Shown piece after piece: positions 1-5,658 of a stretch of DNA of 5,658 nucleotides (its first letter is position 1; each line of letters starts with the position of its first letter). A program made the translations under genes and the position numbers. A model generated the notes under the pieces. That model was given only the letters and a program-made list of their open reading frames with translations, was not told the DNA's origin and did no database searches. Origin of the DNA: Bacillota bacterium (GTDB lineage Bacteria; Bacillota; Clostridia; Saccharofermentanales; Fastidiosipilaceae); assembly GCA_023442635.1 (NCBI GenBank), contig JAEZYR010000079.1:1-5658 (forward strand), in the 5' to 3' direction.

Positions 1-2080
1 ATTGCTCGTAGCTTTCTCCCTGGCGATTTTTGCGGATCAGCATCGGGCTATGACAAGTCGGACAGAAATTACCACTCGGTGGGTACATCGCAAAGAAAGG
101 ACAATCAGGATCCTGGCCTTTACGGTCACATACATAGTAGCGGCGGCCTTTTTTGGACTTTCTCTGGTAGAGGCCTGAACCACACAAAGGGCAGGTACCT
201 TCCGCTACTTCTTCGATATTGCGAGTGTATTTACAATCGGGGAAGGCACTGCAAGCTATAAACTTGCCATAGCGTCCATGTTTGATAACAAGTGGCTTGC
301 CACATTCGGGGCAGAGCTCATCCAGAACTTCTTCTTCGGCCTCAACTTTTTGGATCTGTGTCTGTGCCTCTTCAACCTGACTATGAAAGGGGCCATAAAA
401 ACGCTCCAGAACGGCGACCCAGTCTTCTTTTCCAGCTTCGACGGTATCCAGCTCTTCTTCCATCTGAGCCGTAAAATGCACATCAACAATATTGCTGAAA
501 TGATTTTCTAGCATATCGGTAACGATCTCTCCGAGTTCGGTTGGATAAAGCGCCCTGCCATCTTTCGCGACATATTGTCGATCCAGAATGGTTGATATGG
601 TTGGTGCATAGGTCGAAGGTCGACCGACGCCTTCTTCTTCAAGAGCTCGAATGAGCGAAGCTTCATTGTATCTAGCCTTAGGTTTGGTAAAGCATTGCTT
701 TGGCTTGAGTTCCTGGCATGTCAAGACTTCCTCAGGTTTTAATTCTGGCAAGCGCTGCTCAAGATCCTCTTCGCCTTCCTCTTCTTGTGATGATTTTTTA
801 ATGTCATCGTATATTTTGAGAAAGCCTGGAAAGAGAATTTGCATGCCCGTACTTCGGAAGATAGCCGATCCAGCTTTAATATCAACGGCCACCGTTGCCA
901 TCTCAGCAGCGCGCATTTGTGATGCTAAAAAGCGATCCCAAATCAATCGATAGAGCTTGTATTGCTCTTCGCTTAGATGGGGACGCAGTTCTTGAGGAGA
1001 TAGTTCAAAGTGTGCTGGTCTAATAGCTTCGTGTGCGTCCTGCGCGGCTTTTTTGCTCTTATATAGGTTTGGTTTTTCTGGCAGATAAGTTTCACCAAAA
1101 GTTTTGACGATCAAGTCACGCGCAGCTGCCAGTGCCTCTTGCGAAATACGCACGGAGTCTGTTCGAATATAGGTAACCAGTGCTGTTGGGCCATGGCCAG
1201 GTAGATCCACGCCCTCATAAAGCTGCTGCGCCACTCGCATACATCGAGAAGCACTAAAACCTAATCTCCTAGAGGCCTCCTGCTGCAAGGTTGAAGTCGT
1301 AAAGGGCGCATAGGGTCGTCTCTGACGCTTCCCCTTCCGAATATCATGAACGCGGAACACCTGCCCTTGAACTTGCTGGAGGATGCGCTCTACGTCTTGC
1401 TCTGTGTGAGGCTTTTGGGCTTGGAATTCACCTTGGGCATTCAACTCACCCTCATAACGAGCCAGAAATGGACTGCCCTTTTCGCCTAGCAACTGAGCAT
1501 TTAGAATCCAATATTCCTCGGGTACAAAAGCGCGGATCTCTTTTTCTCGATCGACAATCATACGTGTGGCGACAGACTGAACGCGTCCAGCCGAAAGGCC
1601 GCGGCGTATTTTGGACCATAGTACTGGGCTGAGCTCGTAACCGACTAAGCGATCTAGGATGCGCCTAGCCTGCTGAGCATTCACAAGATCCATATCAATG
1701 GCTCTTGGGTTCTGGACGGCTGCTAAAACAGCCTGGCGTGTAATCTCGTTAAAGGTGATGCGGCATGGTGAGCTCGGATCTATCTTGAGCAATTGCGCTA
1801 AATGCCAAGCAATCGCTTCTCCCTCACGGTCAGGGTCCGTTGCCAGTAAAACGTGTTCATATTGTGCTGCAAGGTTCTTGATCTCTCGAACAACCTTTTC
1901 CTTACCCTTCATGTTGATATAAAGGGGCTTGAAATGCTGTTTGACGTTGACACCTAGTGTACCAGCTGGCAAATCGCGAATATGCCCGACCGAAGCCGTC
2001 AAATGGTAATCGGAACCCAAATAGCGTCCTATCGTCTTTGCCTTTGCTGGCGACTCAACAATCACGAGTGTTTCTTGCAC
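1..2080 (-). CDS. topA: DNA topoisomerase I (type IA), 3' end cut by window edge
   Basis: TopA relaxes negatively supercoiled DNA by cutting one strand through a 5'-phosphotyrosine link. There are 693 codons in the window, without stop or frameshift. The Toprim domain begins with VIVESPAKAKT (residues 6-16, acidic E9) and carries the metal-binding DPDREGE (D82, D84, E86). The catalytic tyrosine is Y304 in YIRTDS. QDAHEAIRP and EGVGRPSTYAPTI are further family signatures. The C-terminus holds zinc-ribbon modules: C590/C593/C610/C616, then C630/C633/C651/C660, then a third beginning C673/C676 that runs off the window, so the stop should lie shortly beyond position 1. The GTG at 2080 is chosen because it follows AGGTG at 2090-2086 by 5 nt, an in-frame TAA lies 18 nt upstream, and it places the motifs at normal TopA positions. 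Downstream of dprA, as in many Firmicutes. The catalytic set is complete, so it should be active. Confidence 0.97.
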   Translation of the reverse strand, partial: MQETLVIVESPAKAKTIGRYLGSDYHLTASVGHIRDLPAGTLGVNVKQHFKPLYINMKGKEKVVREIKNLAAQYEHVLLATDPDREGEAIAWHLAQLLKIDPSSPCRITFNEITRQAVLAAVQNPRAIDMDLVNAQQARRILDRLVGYELSPVLWSKIRRGLSAGRVQSVATRMIVDREKEIRAFVPEEYWILNAQLLGEKGSPFLARYEGELNAQGEFQAQKPHTEQDVERILQQVQGQVFRVHDIRKGKRQRRPYAPFTTSTLQQEASRRLGFSASRCMRVAQQLYEGVDLPGHGPTALVTYIRTDSVRISQEALAAARDLIVKTFGETYLPEKPNLYKSKKAAQDAHEAIRPAHFELSPQELRPHLSEEQYKLYRLIWDRFLASQMRAAEMATVAVDIKAGSAIFRSTGMQILFPGFLKIYDDIKKSSQEEEGEEDLEQRLPELKPEEVLTCQELKPKQCFTKPKARYNEASLIRALEEEGVGRPSTYAPTISTILDRQYVAKDGRALYPTELGEIVTDMLENHFSNIVDVHFTAQMEEELDTVEAGKEDWVAVLERFYGPFHSQVEEAQTQIQKVEAEEEVLDELCPECGKPLVIKHGRYGKFIACSAFPDCKYTRNIEEVAEGTCPLCGSGLYQRKSKKGRRYYVCDRKGQDPDCPFFAMYPPSGNFCPTCHSPMLIRKNRQGESYEQ

Positions 2081-2084
2081 ATCT

Positions 2085-2090
2085 TCACCT
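2085..2090 (-). promoter_or_regulatory. Ribosome binding site of topA
   Basis: AGGTGA on the minus strand lies just before the GTG start at 2080; the AGGTG core leaves 5 nt. It supports GTG rather than an ATG: the ATG seen a few bases upstream is in another frame that stops almost at once. The rest of the 97-nt gap to dprA (2081-2177) holds a TATACT hexamer (minus strand, 2120-2115) that could be a -10 box, but no convincing -35 lies 16-18 nt upstream of it. topA may therefore be co-transcribed with dprA. Confidence 0.6.
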
Positions 2091-2177
2091 GTATTTTATG
2101 GTCTGCAAAGGCTTAGTATACACATTGAAGCCTCGCTCGCTATCGCTCTCAGTTCATGAGCGTTTATTTTGCTTATT

Positions 2178-3377
2178 TTAGAAAGCCTGGTAGCGCCCCA
2201 TATGGCATAGGACGAGATGCCTTTTTTCTAGCTCATGTAAGCAGAATAATAACGTATGTTCATCGATATTTAGGCTTCTTTGCAATTCCCAAACATCCCA
2301 TGCTCGGAAGCGCAAATATTCTAGGATCTGCCGCTCTAGATGACTCTCTGAGGGGCTTTGTCTGATCTTACGCTCTTGTCGCTCTCTTTTTTCTATCTTG
2401 TCCCCCCTGATTGGAGCAGGCTCTACGTTGTGCAGCTTGCTGCCTACCCCCATTTGCCTTATATCTTCCAAGAGCTGTTCACCAGATAGAAAAACGTGGG
2501 CGCCTTGACTGAGAAGGCGATTAGGCCCCAAACTCTCTGGGGAATAGATGGATCCTGGTACTGCATAAACATCCTTCCCCTGTTCTAAGGCATGATCGAC
2601 CGTAGCAGAAGTTCCCGAGCGCACATGAGCTTCTACAACCAAGCAAAGATCAGCTACTCCACTCATTAAACGATTGCGCTGCACGAAATGGTATCTACGG
2701 GCTCTATAACCACGAGGATATTCGCTCATAAGACAGCCCTGCTGCGCTACTTCAACAGCTAGCCTGCGATTCTGAGATGGGTAAACTTGATCCAAGCCAT
2801 GAGCCAAAACAGCAAGGGTCTGTTGACCGACCTCCAAAGCTGCACGATGTGCCAGGGCATCCACCCCGATGGCTAGGCCTGATACAAGCGCGCATCCTTC
2901 TCGAGCCAAATACCTAAGCTCTCTTTCGGCTATCCACTTAGCATAAGCCGAGGGGCGCCTTGTGCCGACAACACATAAACGCGGTATCGGATTGAGCAAC
3001 GCCTCACGCTGACCTTTAAGAAACAACAGCACAGGTGGATGCGGTATGCTCTTAAGGCTTGCTGGATAGGCCTCTTCACCCCAAAAAAGAACTTCGACGC
3101 CCTCACAGATGTCTGCCTCAGCTAAGCGCAGCCATAGATCCTTATCCTCTGACCTCAAAGTCCTTGCTATTACCCTATTAGGATCTTCTTTTCGCCTATA
3201 AGCATCGAGTAAGCTCTGAACATCCAGAAAAGTCTTCGGCAAGGCGTCTTCCAAGTGATGTAAAAATACGAGATACTGCCTAACTCGCTCTAAGCCCAAA
3301 TGCTCCTGATAGAGCAAGTGTCCTAGATAATGAGCCAGCAGCGCTCTTTCTAAAACCGAGTCCAACAAAAGCTTCAC
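2178..3377 (-). CDS. dprA: DNA-processing protein DprA
   Basis: DprA (Smf) binds incoming single-stranded DNA in the cytoplasm during natural transformation and loads RecA on it. From the GTG at 3377 the protein has 399 residues. The Rossmann-like core shows GTRRPS (138-143), SGLAIGVDALAH (166-177), RNR (234-236), SGTSAT (254-259) and a following AVPG, all family hallmarks. A preceding YPASLKSIPHPPVLLF matches the usual entry to the core. A charged linker near 323-343 leads to a C-terminal winged-helix domain (about 344-399) ending in GRYQAF. The N-terminal helical region is present but lacks a recognisable helix-hairpin-helix GIGP motif. The start is uncertain: GTG at 3377 overlaps the comM stop by 4 nt (GTGA), with a purine run GGAAGGGG ending 11 nt upstream. 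GTG at 3398 would add seven residues and overlap comM by 25 nt with a weaker site. Translational coupling to comM is likely by inference. TAA stop at 2180-2178. Confidence 0.95.
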   Translation of the reverse strand: MKLLLDSVLERALLAHYLGHLLYQEHLGLERVRQYLVFLHHLEDALPKTFLDVQSLLDAYRRKEDPNRVIARTLRSEDKDLWLRLAEADICEGVEVLFWGEEAYPASLKSIPHPPVLLFLKGQREALLNPIPRLCVVGTRRPSAYAKWIAERELRYLAREGCALVSGLAIGVDALAHRAALEVGQQTLAVLAHGLDQVYPSQNRRLAVEVAQQGCLMSEYPRGYRARRYHFVQRNRLMSGVADLCLVVEAHVRSGTSATVDHALEQGKDVYAVPGSIYSPESLGPNRLLSQGAHVFLSGEQLLEDIRQMGVGSKLHNVEPAPIRGDKIEKRERQERKIRQSPSESHLERQILEYLRFRAWDVWELQRSLNIDEHTLLFCLHELEKRHLVLCHMGRYQAF

Positions 3378-4237
3378 GCTGCGATCCGCCCCTTCCACAA
3401 GCGCTCATAACGAAATTGTGAAGCGGCCAAAACATGGCTCTCTTTGACAACTGTTTCTCCTTCATCATCAGCCACAGCCTTGGCGACGCGGAGCAATTGG
3501 GTATAGGCGCGTAAGTTCAGATCTAAATACTGGCTTTCATCCTGAGCCAATTGCAAGGCTTTATCTTCAAATTCAGCACATACCAATAGATCTTCTAAGT
3601 TCCATTGACGTAAGCTTTTAGGTGCTTGGACTTGCCTTTTGGCCTCAAAATCCTCTTTTTGTTTTCTAAGGGATTGGGTAAGGCGCGAGCGTGCAGCTTC
3701 TATGCTATAGCCTTTGCCCTCTGTGAACTGACTTTGCCAAGAAGATAGATTCAAGGTGGGCAAATAGACGTGAAGGGCTATCTGCTCCAAGAAGCGTTGC
3801 GGAAAGCGTTGGCGGTATTGTTCTAATTGACCTGGTGTGCATTTCCCCACTTTTGAGTGTTCAAAGCAATAACCACAAACGCAAGGATGAGCCGTACAGA
3901 CCAGATAAAACTCAGATGGATACCGATGCCTTGCTTGTTGCCGTTCGACGGAGATATAACCGTGTTCCAAAGCTTCACTAACCGCCCTTAAATGCGTCGC
4001 AGGAAATGCTTCCAAGTGATCCAAAAAGAGCACGCCGTGGTGGGCAAGACTGAGTTCTCCGGCTTTGGCCAGTCGGCCACCTCCTAACCAAGCCTGCTTA
4101 GCCATATTGGGTGAGGGTTCTCGCAAAACAGGCCGCCTCAAAAAATCTATATTTTCAGCTGAAGGACTTACGGCTAAGCGGCTAGCCAGTTCTGCCTCTT
4201 CAAGATCTGGTAAAAGAAGAGGCAAGAGATGCGCCAA
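3374..4237 (-). CDS. ComM-like C-terminal fragment (degenerate AAA+ module and Mg-chelatase C-domain)
   Basis: This open stretch follows the TAA in the same frame. The first possible start is TTG at 4237, with no clear ribosome binding site, so independent translation is doubtful. It gives 287 residues. SLAHHGVLFLD (63-73) is the Walker B region, but the next residue is H74 where the family has glutamate. TAHPCVCG (115-122) stands for the family's AMNPCPCG, with H117 replacing the sensor-1 asparagine. KCTPGQLEQY (132-141) is well conserved. RFLEQIALHV (148-157) stands for LLDRIDLHV, losing the arginine finger. The RPFRxPHHT block is reduced to RPVLREPSP. The C-domain is marked by LRAYTQLLRVAKAVAD, close to the family's ARAYDRILRVARTIAD, and by SHVLAASQFRYERLW. 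The final codons overlap the start of dprA. Confidence 0.5.
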   Translation of the reverse strand: MAHLLPLLLPDLEEAELASRLAVSPSAENIDFLRRPVLREPSPNMAKQAWLGGGRLAKAGELSLAHHGVLFLDHLEAFPATHLRAVSEALEHGYISVERQQARHRYPSEFYLVCTAHPCVCGYCFEHSKVGKCTPGQLEQYRQRFPQRFLEQIALHVYLPTLNLSSWQSQFTEGKGYSIEAARSRLTQSLRKQKEDFEAKRQVQAPKSLRQWNLEDLLVCAEFEDKALQLAQDESQYLDLNLRAYTQLLRVAKAVADDEGETVVKESHVLAASQFRYERLWKGRIAA

Positions 4238-4243
4238 GTAGCT

Positions 4244-4246
4244 TTA
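4244..4246 (-). other. In-frame TAA at the Walker A lysine codon of comM
   Basis: On the minus strand the codons read GGG GCG CCT TGC AGT GGC TAA AGC TAC TTG, giving GAPCSG-stop-SYL against the family pattern GPPGSGK[ST]MLA. A single A-to-T change in AAA would give this TAA. No frameshift is needed: residues before and after align to the family in the same frame with no gap. Confidence 0.9.
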
Positions 4247-5170
4247 GCCACTGCAAGGCGCCCCCCAAAGCATAATCGCTTCGCCACTCAAAACAGCTAG
4301 TCGGAGTGCGCAAAAAGCGTTTTCTTGCTGTATGGGTAAATAGAAACGCTCCCCTCCACCCTTGCAAGCAGCTAGGTGACCTGAATCTGAGCCAGATGCT
4401 GTATAGATCGCTGGCGGCTTCAGTTGTTCGCCGTGCTGTACACCTGCAATTTCGTTTTGCTGCAAATCAGCAGTCTCTACTGCTGCATTTTGTAAACTTG
4501 AGTTAGCTTCTAGACCTGTCGCAGGCATATCGATCCAGTCCAGATGTCCATACTGCCCCAAATAGCGATAGGCCATGGCTAAGTGCCAAAATGGTCGCAA
4601 GTGCTTAAAGCATAGCCCCGCTGTCACAGCTGGGACTAGAGCTTGCCTCCCTCCTAAACCGAGAGCCTGCACCAATTTCTGTGTGCCTTCATCTTGTAGA
4701 AGTGCCCCCTTGAGATCTAAAGTCCCGATCGCCAGCGTTTGCTGCGGAAATCTAAGAGCGCCTAGCACCGCCAAAAGCAAAAGGGCGAAGGGCAAGTCTA
4801 AGTGATCACCTTCCCAACTTTTGGGAACTGGCCGCAAATTCACCACGATACGTCCTTTTGGATAAACAAAGCCCATCTGCTGTAACGCTGTTTTAACGCG
4901 CAAGACGAGCTCTGTTGCGTACTTTTTAGGCAAGCCCAATAAATCGGTATAGGGTAAGCCAGGACTCATGCTTAGCTCCATCGTTGCAATCTGAATTTGA
5001 TCGCCCTCCCAAAAGGCCGTTTGCAAGCTGGCATAACGAACCCTCAAAGAACGTTTTTCGCGTTTCTTCGCGCCTAATGTTTGGCTGTTATCTTGCTTGC
5101 TCAATACCGTTCTTTCATCTAATCGATCAAGACCAAGCAAAATGCCCTTCTCAGTACGCTGACCCTCCAC
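4244..5170 (-). CDS. ComM-like N-terminal fragment (S5/Lon-like domain, ends inside Walker A)
   Basis: If the TAA is real, this reading frame yields 308 residues. Residues 1-41 are an extension with a basic patch (KKREKRSLRVR, 35-45) absent from usual ComM starts. The N-domain is recognised by GLPYTDLLGLP (71-81, family pattern GLPxFDIVGLPD), RIVVNLRP (107-114, pattern RITVNLAP) and DLPFALLLLA (125-134, pattern FDLPIALGIL). Residues about 205-275 form a polar, glutamine- and alanine-rich linker that I cannot align to the family. The frame then enters the AAA+ module: IQQENAFCALRLA takes the place of the usual VKGQ-containing helix, and the last residues, GAPCSG (303-308), are the Walker A loop without its lysine. 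Alone it would lack nearly all of the ATPase and could only provide the N-domain. A TTG at 5227 would give 327 residues but has no ribosome binding site. Confidence 0.6.
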   Translation of the reverse strand: MEGQRTEKGILLGLDRLDERTVLSKQDNSQTLGAKKREKRSLRVRYASLQTAFWEGDQIQIATMELSMSPGLPYTDLLGLPKKYATELVLRVKTALQQMGFVYPKGRIVVNLRPVPKSWEGDHLDLPFALLLLAVLGALRFPQQTLAIGTLDLKGALLQDEGTQKLVQALGLGGRQALVPAVTAGLCFKHLRPFWHLAMAYRYLGQYGHLDWIDMPATGLEANSSLQNAAVETADLQQNEIAGVQHGEQLKPPAIYTASGSDSGHLAACKGGGERFYLPIQQENAFCALRLAVLSGEAIMLWGAPCSG

Positions 5171-5177
5171 CGTCATC

Positions 5178-5185
5178 CCTCCTTT
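5178..5185 (-). promoter_or_regulatory. Strong ribosome binding site of comM
   Basis: AAAGGAGG on the minus strand lies 7 nt before GTG 5170, an ideal spacing. It lies only 1 nt before ATG 5176, which is too close, so the GTG is favoured as the start. A strong, intact site in front of an interrupted gene suggests that the interruption is recent or that the upstream fragment is still translated. Confidence 0.7.
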
Positions 5186-5290
5186 ACTTTCTTGATATTC
5201 TTCAGAATTCCCATCGCTAGCAAACAAGGAAAATCTTCACTTTATCTCTGTGATCAGCTAAAAAATGCCATGCGTACTTAAAGAACACCT

Positions 5291-5320
5291 AAGGCCGAGC
5301 ACCAAAGCAGCGAGCCTTTG
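5291..5320. repeat. Two competing short inverted repeats
   Basis: AAGGC (5291-5295) can pair with GCCTT (5314-5318), and CAAAG (5303-5307) can pair with CTTTG (5316-5320). The two pairings share bases 5316-5318 and exclude each other. Each stem is only 5 bp, with no uridine run after it on either strand, so it does not look like a terminator. It would be in the comM leader if transcription starts upstream of it. This may be chance. Confidence 0.25.
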
Positions 5321-5369
5321 CACGGAGCTTGCATACTCTAGCACCAGTTTCCCTCGTCTAATGCCTTCC

Positions 5370-5410
5370 CCTCTTTCTCCTCTTTATCCTCTTTATCCTC
5401 GTTATCCTCG
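5370..5410. repeat. 9-bp tandem repeat, about 4.5 copies
   Basis: The unit CCTCTTTAT appears as CCTCTTTCT (5370-5378), CCTCTTTAT (5379-5387), CCTCTTTAT (5388-5396), CCTCGTTAT (5397-5405) and a partial CCTCG (5406-5410). The tract is purely pyrimidine on the plus strand except for the A or G inside each unit. It lies about 19 nt upstream of the putative ychF -35 box. Copy number could vary by slippage. Confidence 0.85.
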
Positions 5411-5428
5411 CTGAGCAAGCATCTTGAA

Positions 5429-5456
5429 ATGACAGATTCATTAAATGTCGTAAAAT
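5429..5456 (+). promoter_or_regulatory. Putative sigma-70/SigA-type promoter of ychF
   Basis: ATGACA (5429-5434) and TAAAAT (5451-5456) each match five of six consensus bases and are separated by 16 nt. Transcription would begin near 5463 and leave a leader of about 70 nt before ychF. Short arms GACA (5431-5434) and TGTC (5446-5449) lie in the spacer region and could be an operator, but they are too short to claim. Confidence 0.45.
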
Positions 5457-5520
5457 GGCAGAGTCGATTTAAACCTATAGATTCAAAGCTATATGCAAAA
5501 TACTTAAGGATATAACACTG

Positions 5521-5526
5521 AAGGAG
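5521..5526 (+). promoter_or_regulatory. Ribosome binding site of ychF
   Basis: AAGGAG lies 8 nt before ATG 5535. It is a canonical site and fixes the start codon of ychF. Confidence 0.85.
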
Positions 5527-5534
5527 AGCAGCAT

Positions 5535-5658
5535 ATGAAATTAGGTATTGTAGGGCTTCCTAACGTGGGCAAGAGCACCCTATTCAATGCCATCACGCAG
5601 GCAGGTGCTCAAGTCGCCAATTTCCCTTACTGCACCATCGAGCCCAATGTGGGCACAG
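5535..5658 (+). CDS. ychF: YchF/OLA1-type P-loop ATPase, 5' end only
   Basis: YchF is a cytoplasmic, ribosome-associated P-loop protein of the Obg/TRAFAC class that prefers ATP over GTP; in other bacteria it is linked to translation and stress responses. The window has 41 codons of a family that usually has about 360-370. The start MKLGIVGLPNVGKSTLFNAI contains the G1 loop GLPNVGKST (residues 7-15). It is followed by the family-typical NFPYCTIEPNVGT (29-41), the G2/switch-I region that separates YchF from Era or Der. The ATG at 5535 is fixed by AAGGAG upstream and by the usual family N-terminus. It diverges from comM and has its own probable promoter, so it is not part of the comM-dprA-topA unit. 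The P-loop is intact. Confidence 0.95.
   Translation, partial: MKLGIVGLPNVGKSTLFNAITQAGAQVANFPYCTIEPNVGT

Larger units (their letters stand above)
3374..5170 (-). pseudogene. comM: ComM/YifB Mg-chelatase-like AAA+ gene interrupted by one in-frame stop
   Basis: Read through a single TAA at 4246-4244, the frame runs 598 codons from GTG 5170 to TGA 3376-3374 and has the full ComM order: S5/Lon-protease-like N-domain (about 42-165), a long linker, AAA+ Mg-chelatase module (about 275-470) and Mg-chelatase C-terminal domain (about 515-598). Family members usually have about 500 residues; the excess comes from a roughly 40-residue N-terminal extension and the linker. In characterised bacteria ComM is a hexameric helicase driving branch migration in transformation, which fits the neighbour dprA. 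The TAA is codon 309, the position of the Walker A lysine. Other ATPase residues are also replaced. The start is GTG 5170 because AAAGGAGG lies 7 nt upstream; a TTG at 5227 has no such site and an ATG at 5176 is too close to it. It could be a pseudogene, two split genes, or a sequencing error at one base. Confidence 0.8.
5171..5534. other. Divergent intergenic region between comM and ychF
   Basis: This 364-nt spacer separates the two divergently transcribed genes. It contains the comM ribosome binding site, a probable ychF promoter near 5429-5456, a 9-bp tandem repeat at 5370-5410 and short, weak inverted repeats at 5291-5320. I found no minus-strand promoter for comM with both boxes convincing. 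There is no recognisable RNA gene, riboswitch or terminator. A 27-codon minus-strand frame crosses the repeat but lacks a ribosome binding site. Confidence 0.7.

Noticed and set aside
278..953. Plus-strand open frames of 60-100 codons opposite topA
   Set aside because: They are antisense shadows of a continuous, motif-rich topA frame, with no ribosome binding sites or recognisable products.
2144..2170. Hairpin CGCTC/GAGCG followed on the plus strand by a T-rich stretch, resembling a terminator
   Set aside because: The stem is only 5 bp, no plus-strand gene precedes it, and on the minus strand (the direction of dprA) no U-tract follows.
4244..4246. TAA reassigned to a sense codon in this organism
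   Set aside because: dprA ends at TAA (2180-2178) right after the family-typical GRYQAF end, and topA and ychF have no internal TAA. Reassignment is not supported.
4237..4260. A frameshift rather than a nonsense codon at the comM P-loop
   Set aside because: Reading +1 across the site restores a lysine codon (AAA) but then leaves the ComM-like frame. The residues on both sides align to the family in one frame with no gap.
4306..5220. Plus-strand open frames opposite comM
   Set aside because: They have cysteine- and arginine-rich compositions typical of antisense reading, no conserved motifs and no ribosome binding sites.
5225..5227. TTG at 5227 as the comM start, giving 19 more residues
   Set aside because: No ribosome binding site precedes it, the extra residues do not match the family, and a near-perfect site fits the GTG at 5170.

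Overview
The window reads as a conserved bacterial chromosomal locus, most likely from a Bacillota (Clostridia-like) genome of intermediate base composition. The basis is gene order: a ComM/YifB-type Mg-chelatase-like gene, then dprA, then topA, tightly packed on one strand. This order is familiar from Firmicutes. No species can be named from the sequence alone.

Layout. On the minus strand, transcribed from right to left, are comM (5170 to 3374), dprA (3377 to 2178) and topA (2080 to beyond position 1). topA lacks only its last few codons, cut off by the window edge. comM and dprA overlap by 4 nt if dprA starts at the GTG chosen here; dprA and topA are 97 nt apart. All three probably start with GTG. 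On the plus strand, diverging from comM across a 364-nt spacer, the first 41 codons of ychF begin at 5535. The spacer holds a plausible ychF promoter, a 9-bp tandem repeat and some weak inverted repeats.

Biology. DprA loads RecA on incoming single-stranded DNA during natural transformation. ComM in other bacteria is a hexameric branch-migration helicase that helps integrate that DNA. TopA relaxes negative supercoils. YchF is a housekeeping P-loop ATPase unrelated to this pathway.

The most unusual feature is the comM-like gene. Its frame is open for 598 codons except for one in-frame TAA, which stands exactly where the Walker A lysine should be. Independently of that stop, the Walker B glutamate, the sensor-1 asparagine, the arginine finger and the conserved PHH block are all replaced, although the overall ComM architecture remains readable. 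The gene therefore looks like an ATPase-dead ComM homologue that is either split in two, freshly inactivated, or affected by a sequence error at one base. I see no transposon, CRISPR array, tRNA or rRNA.
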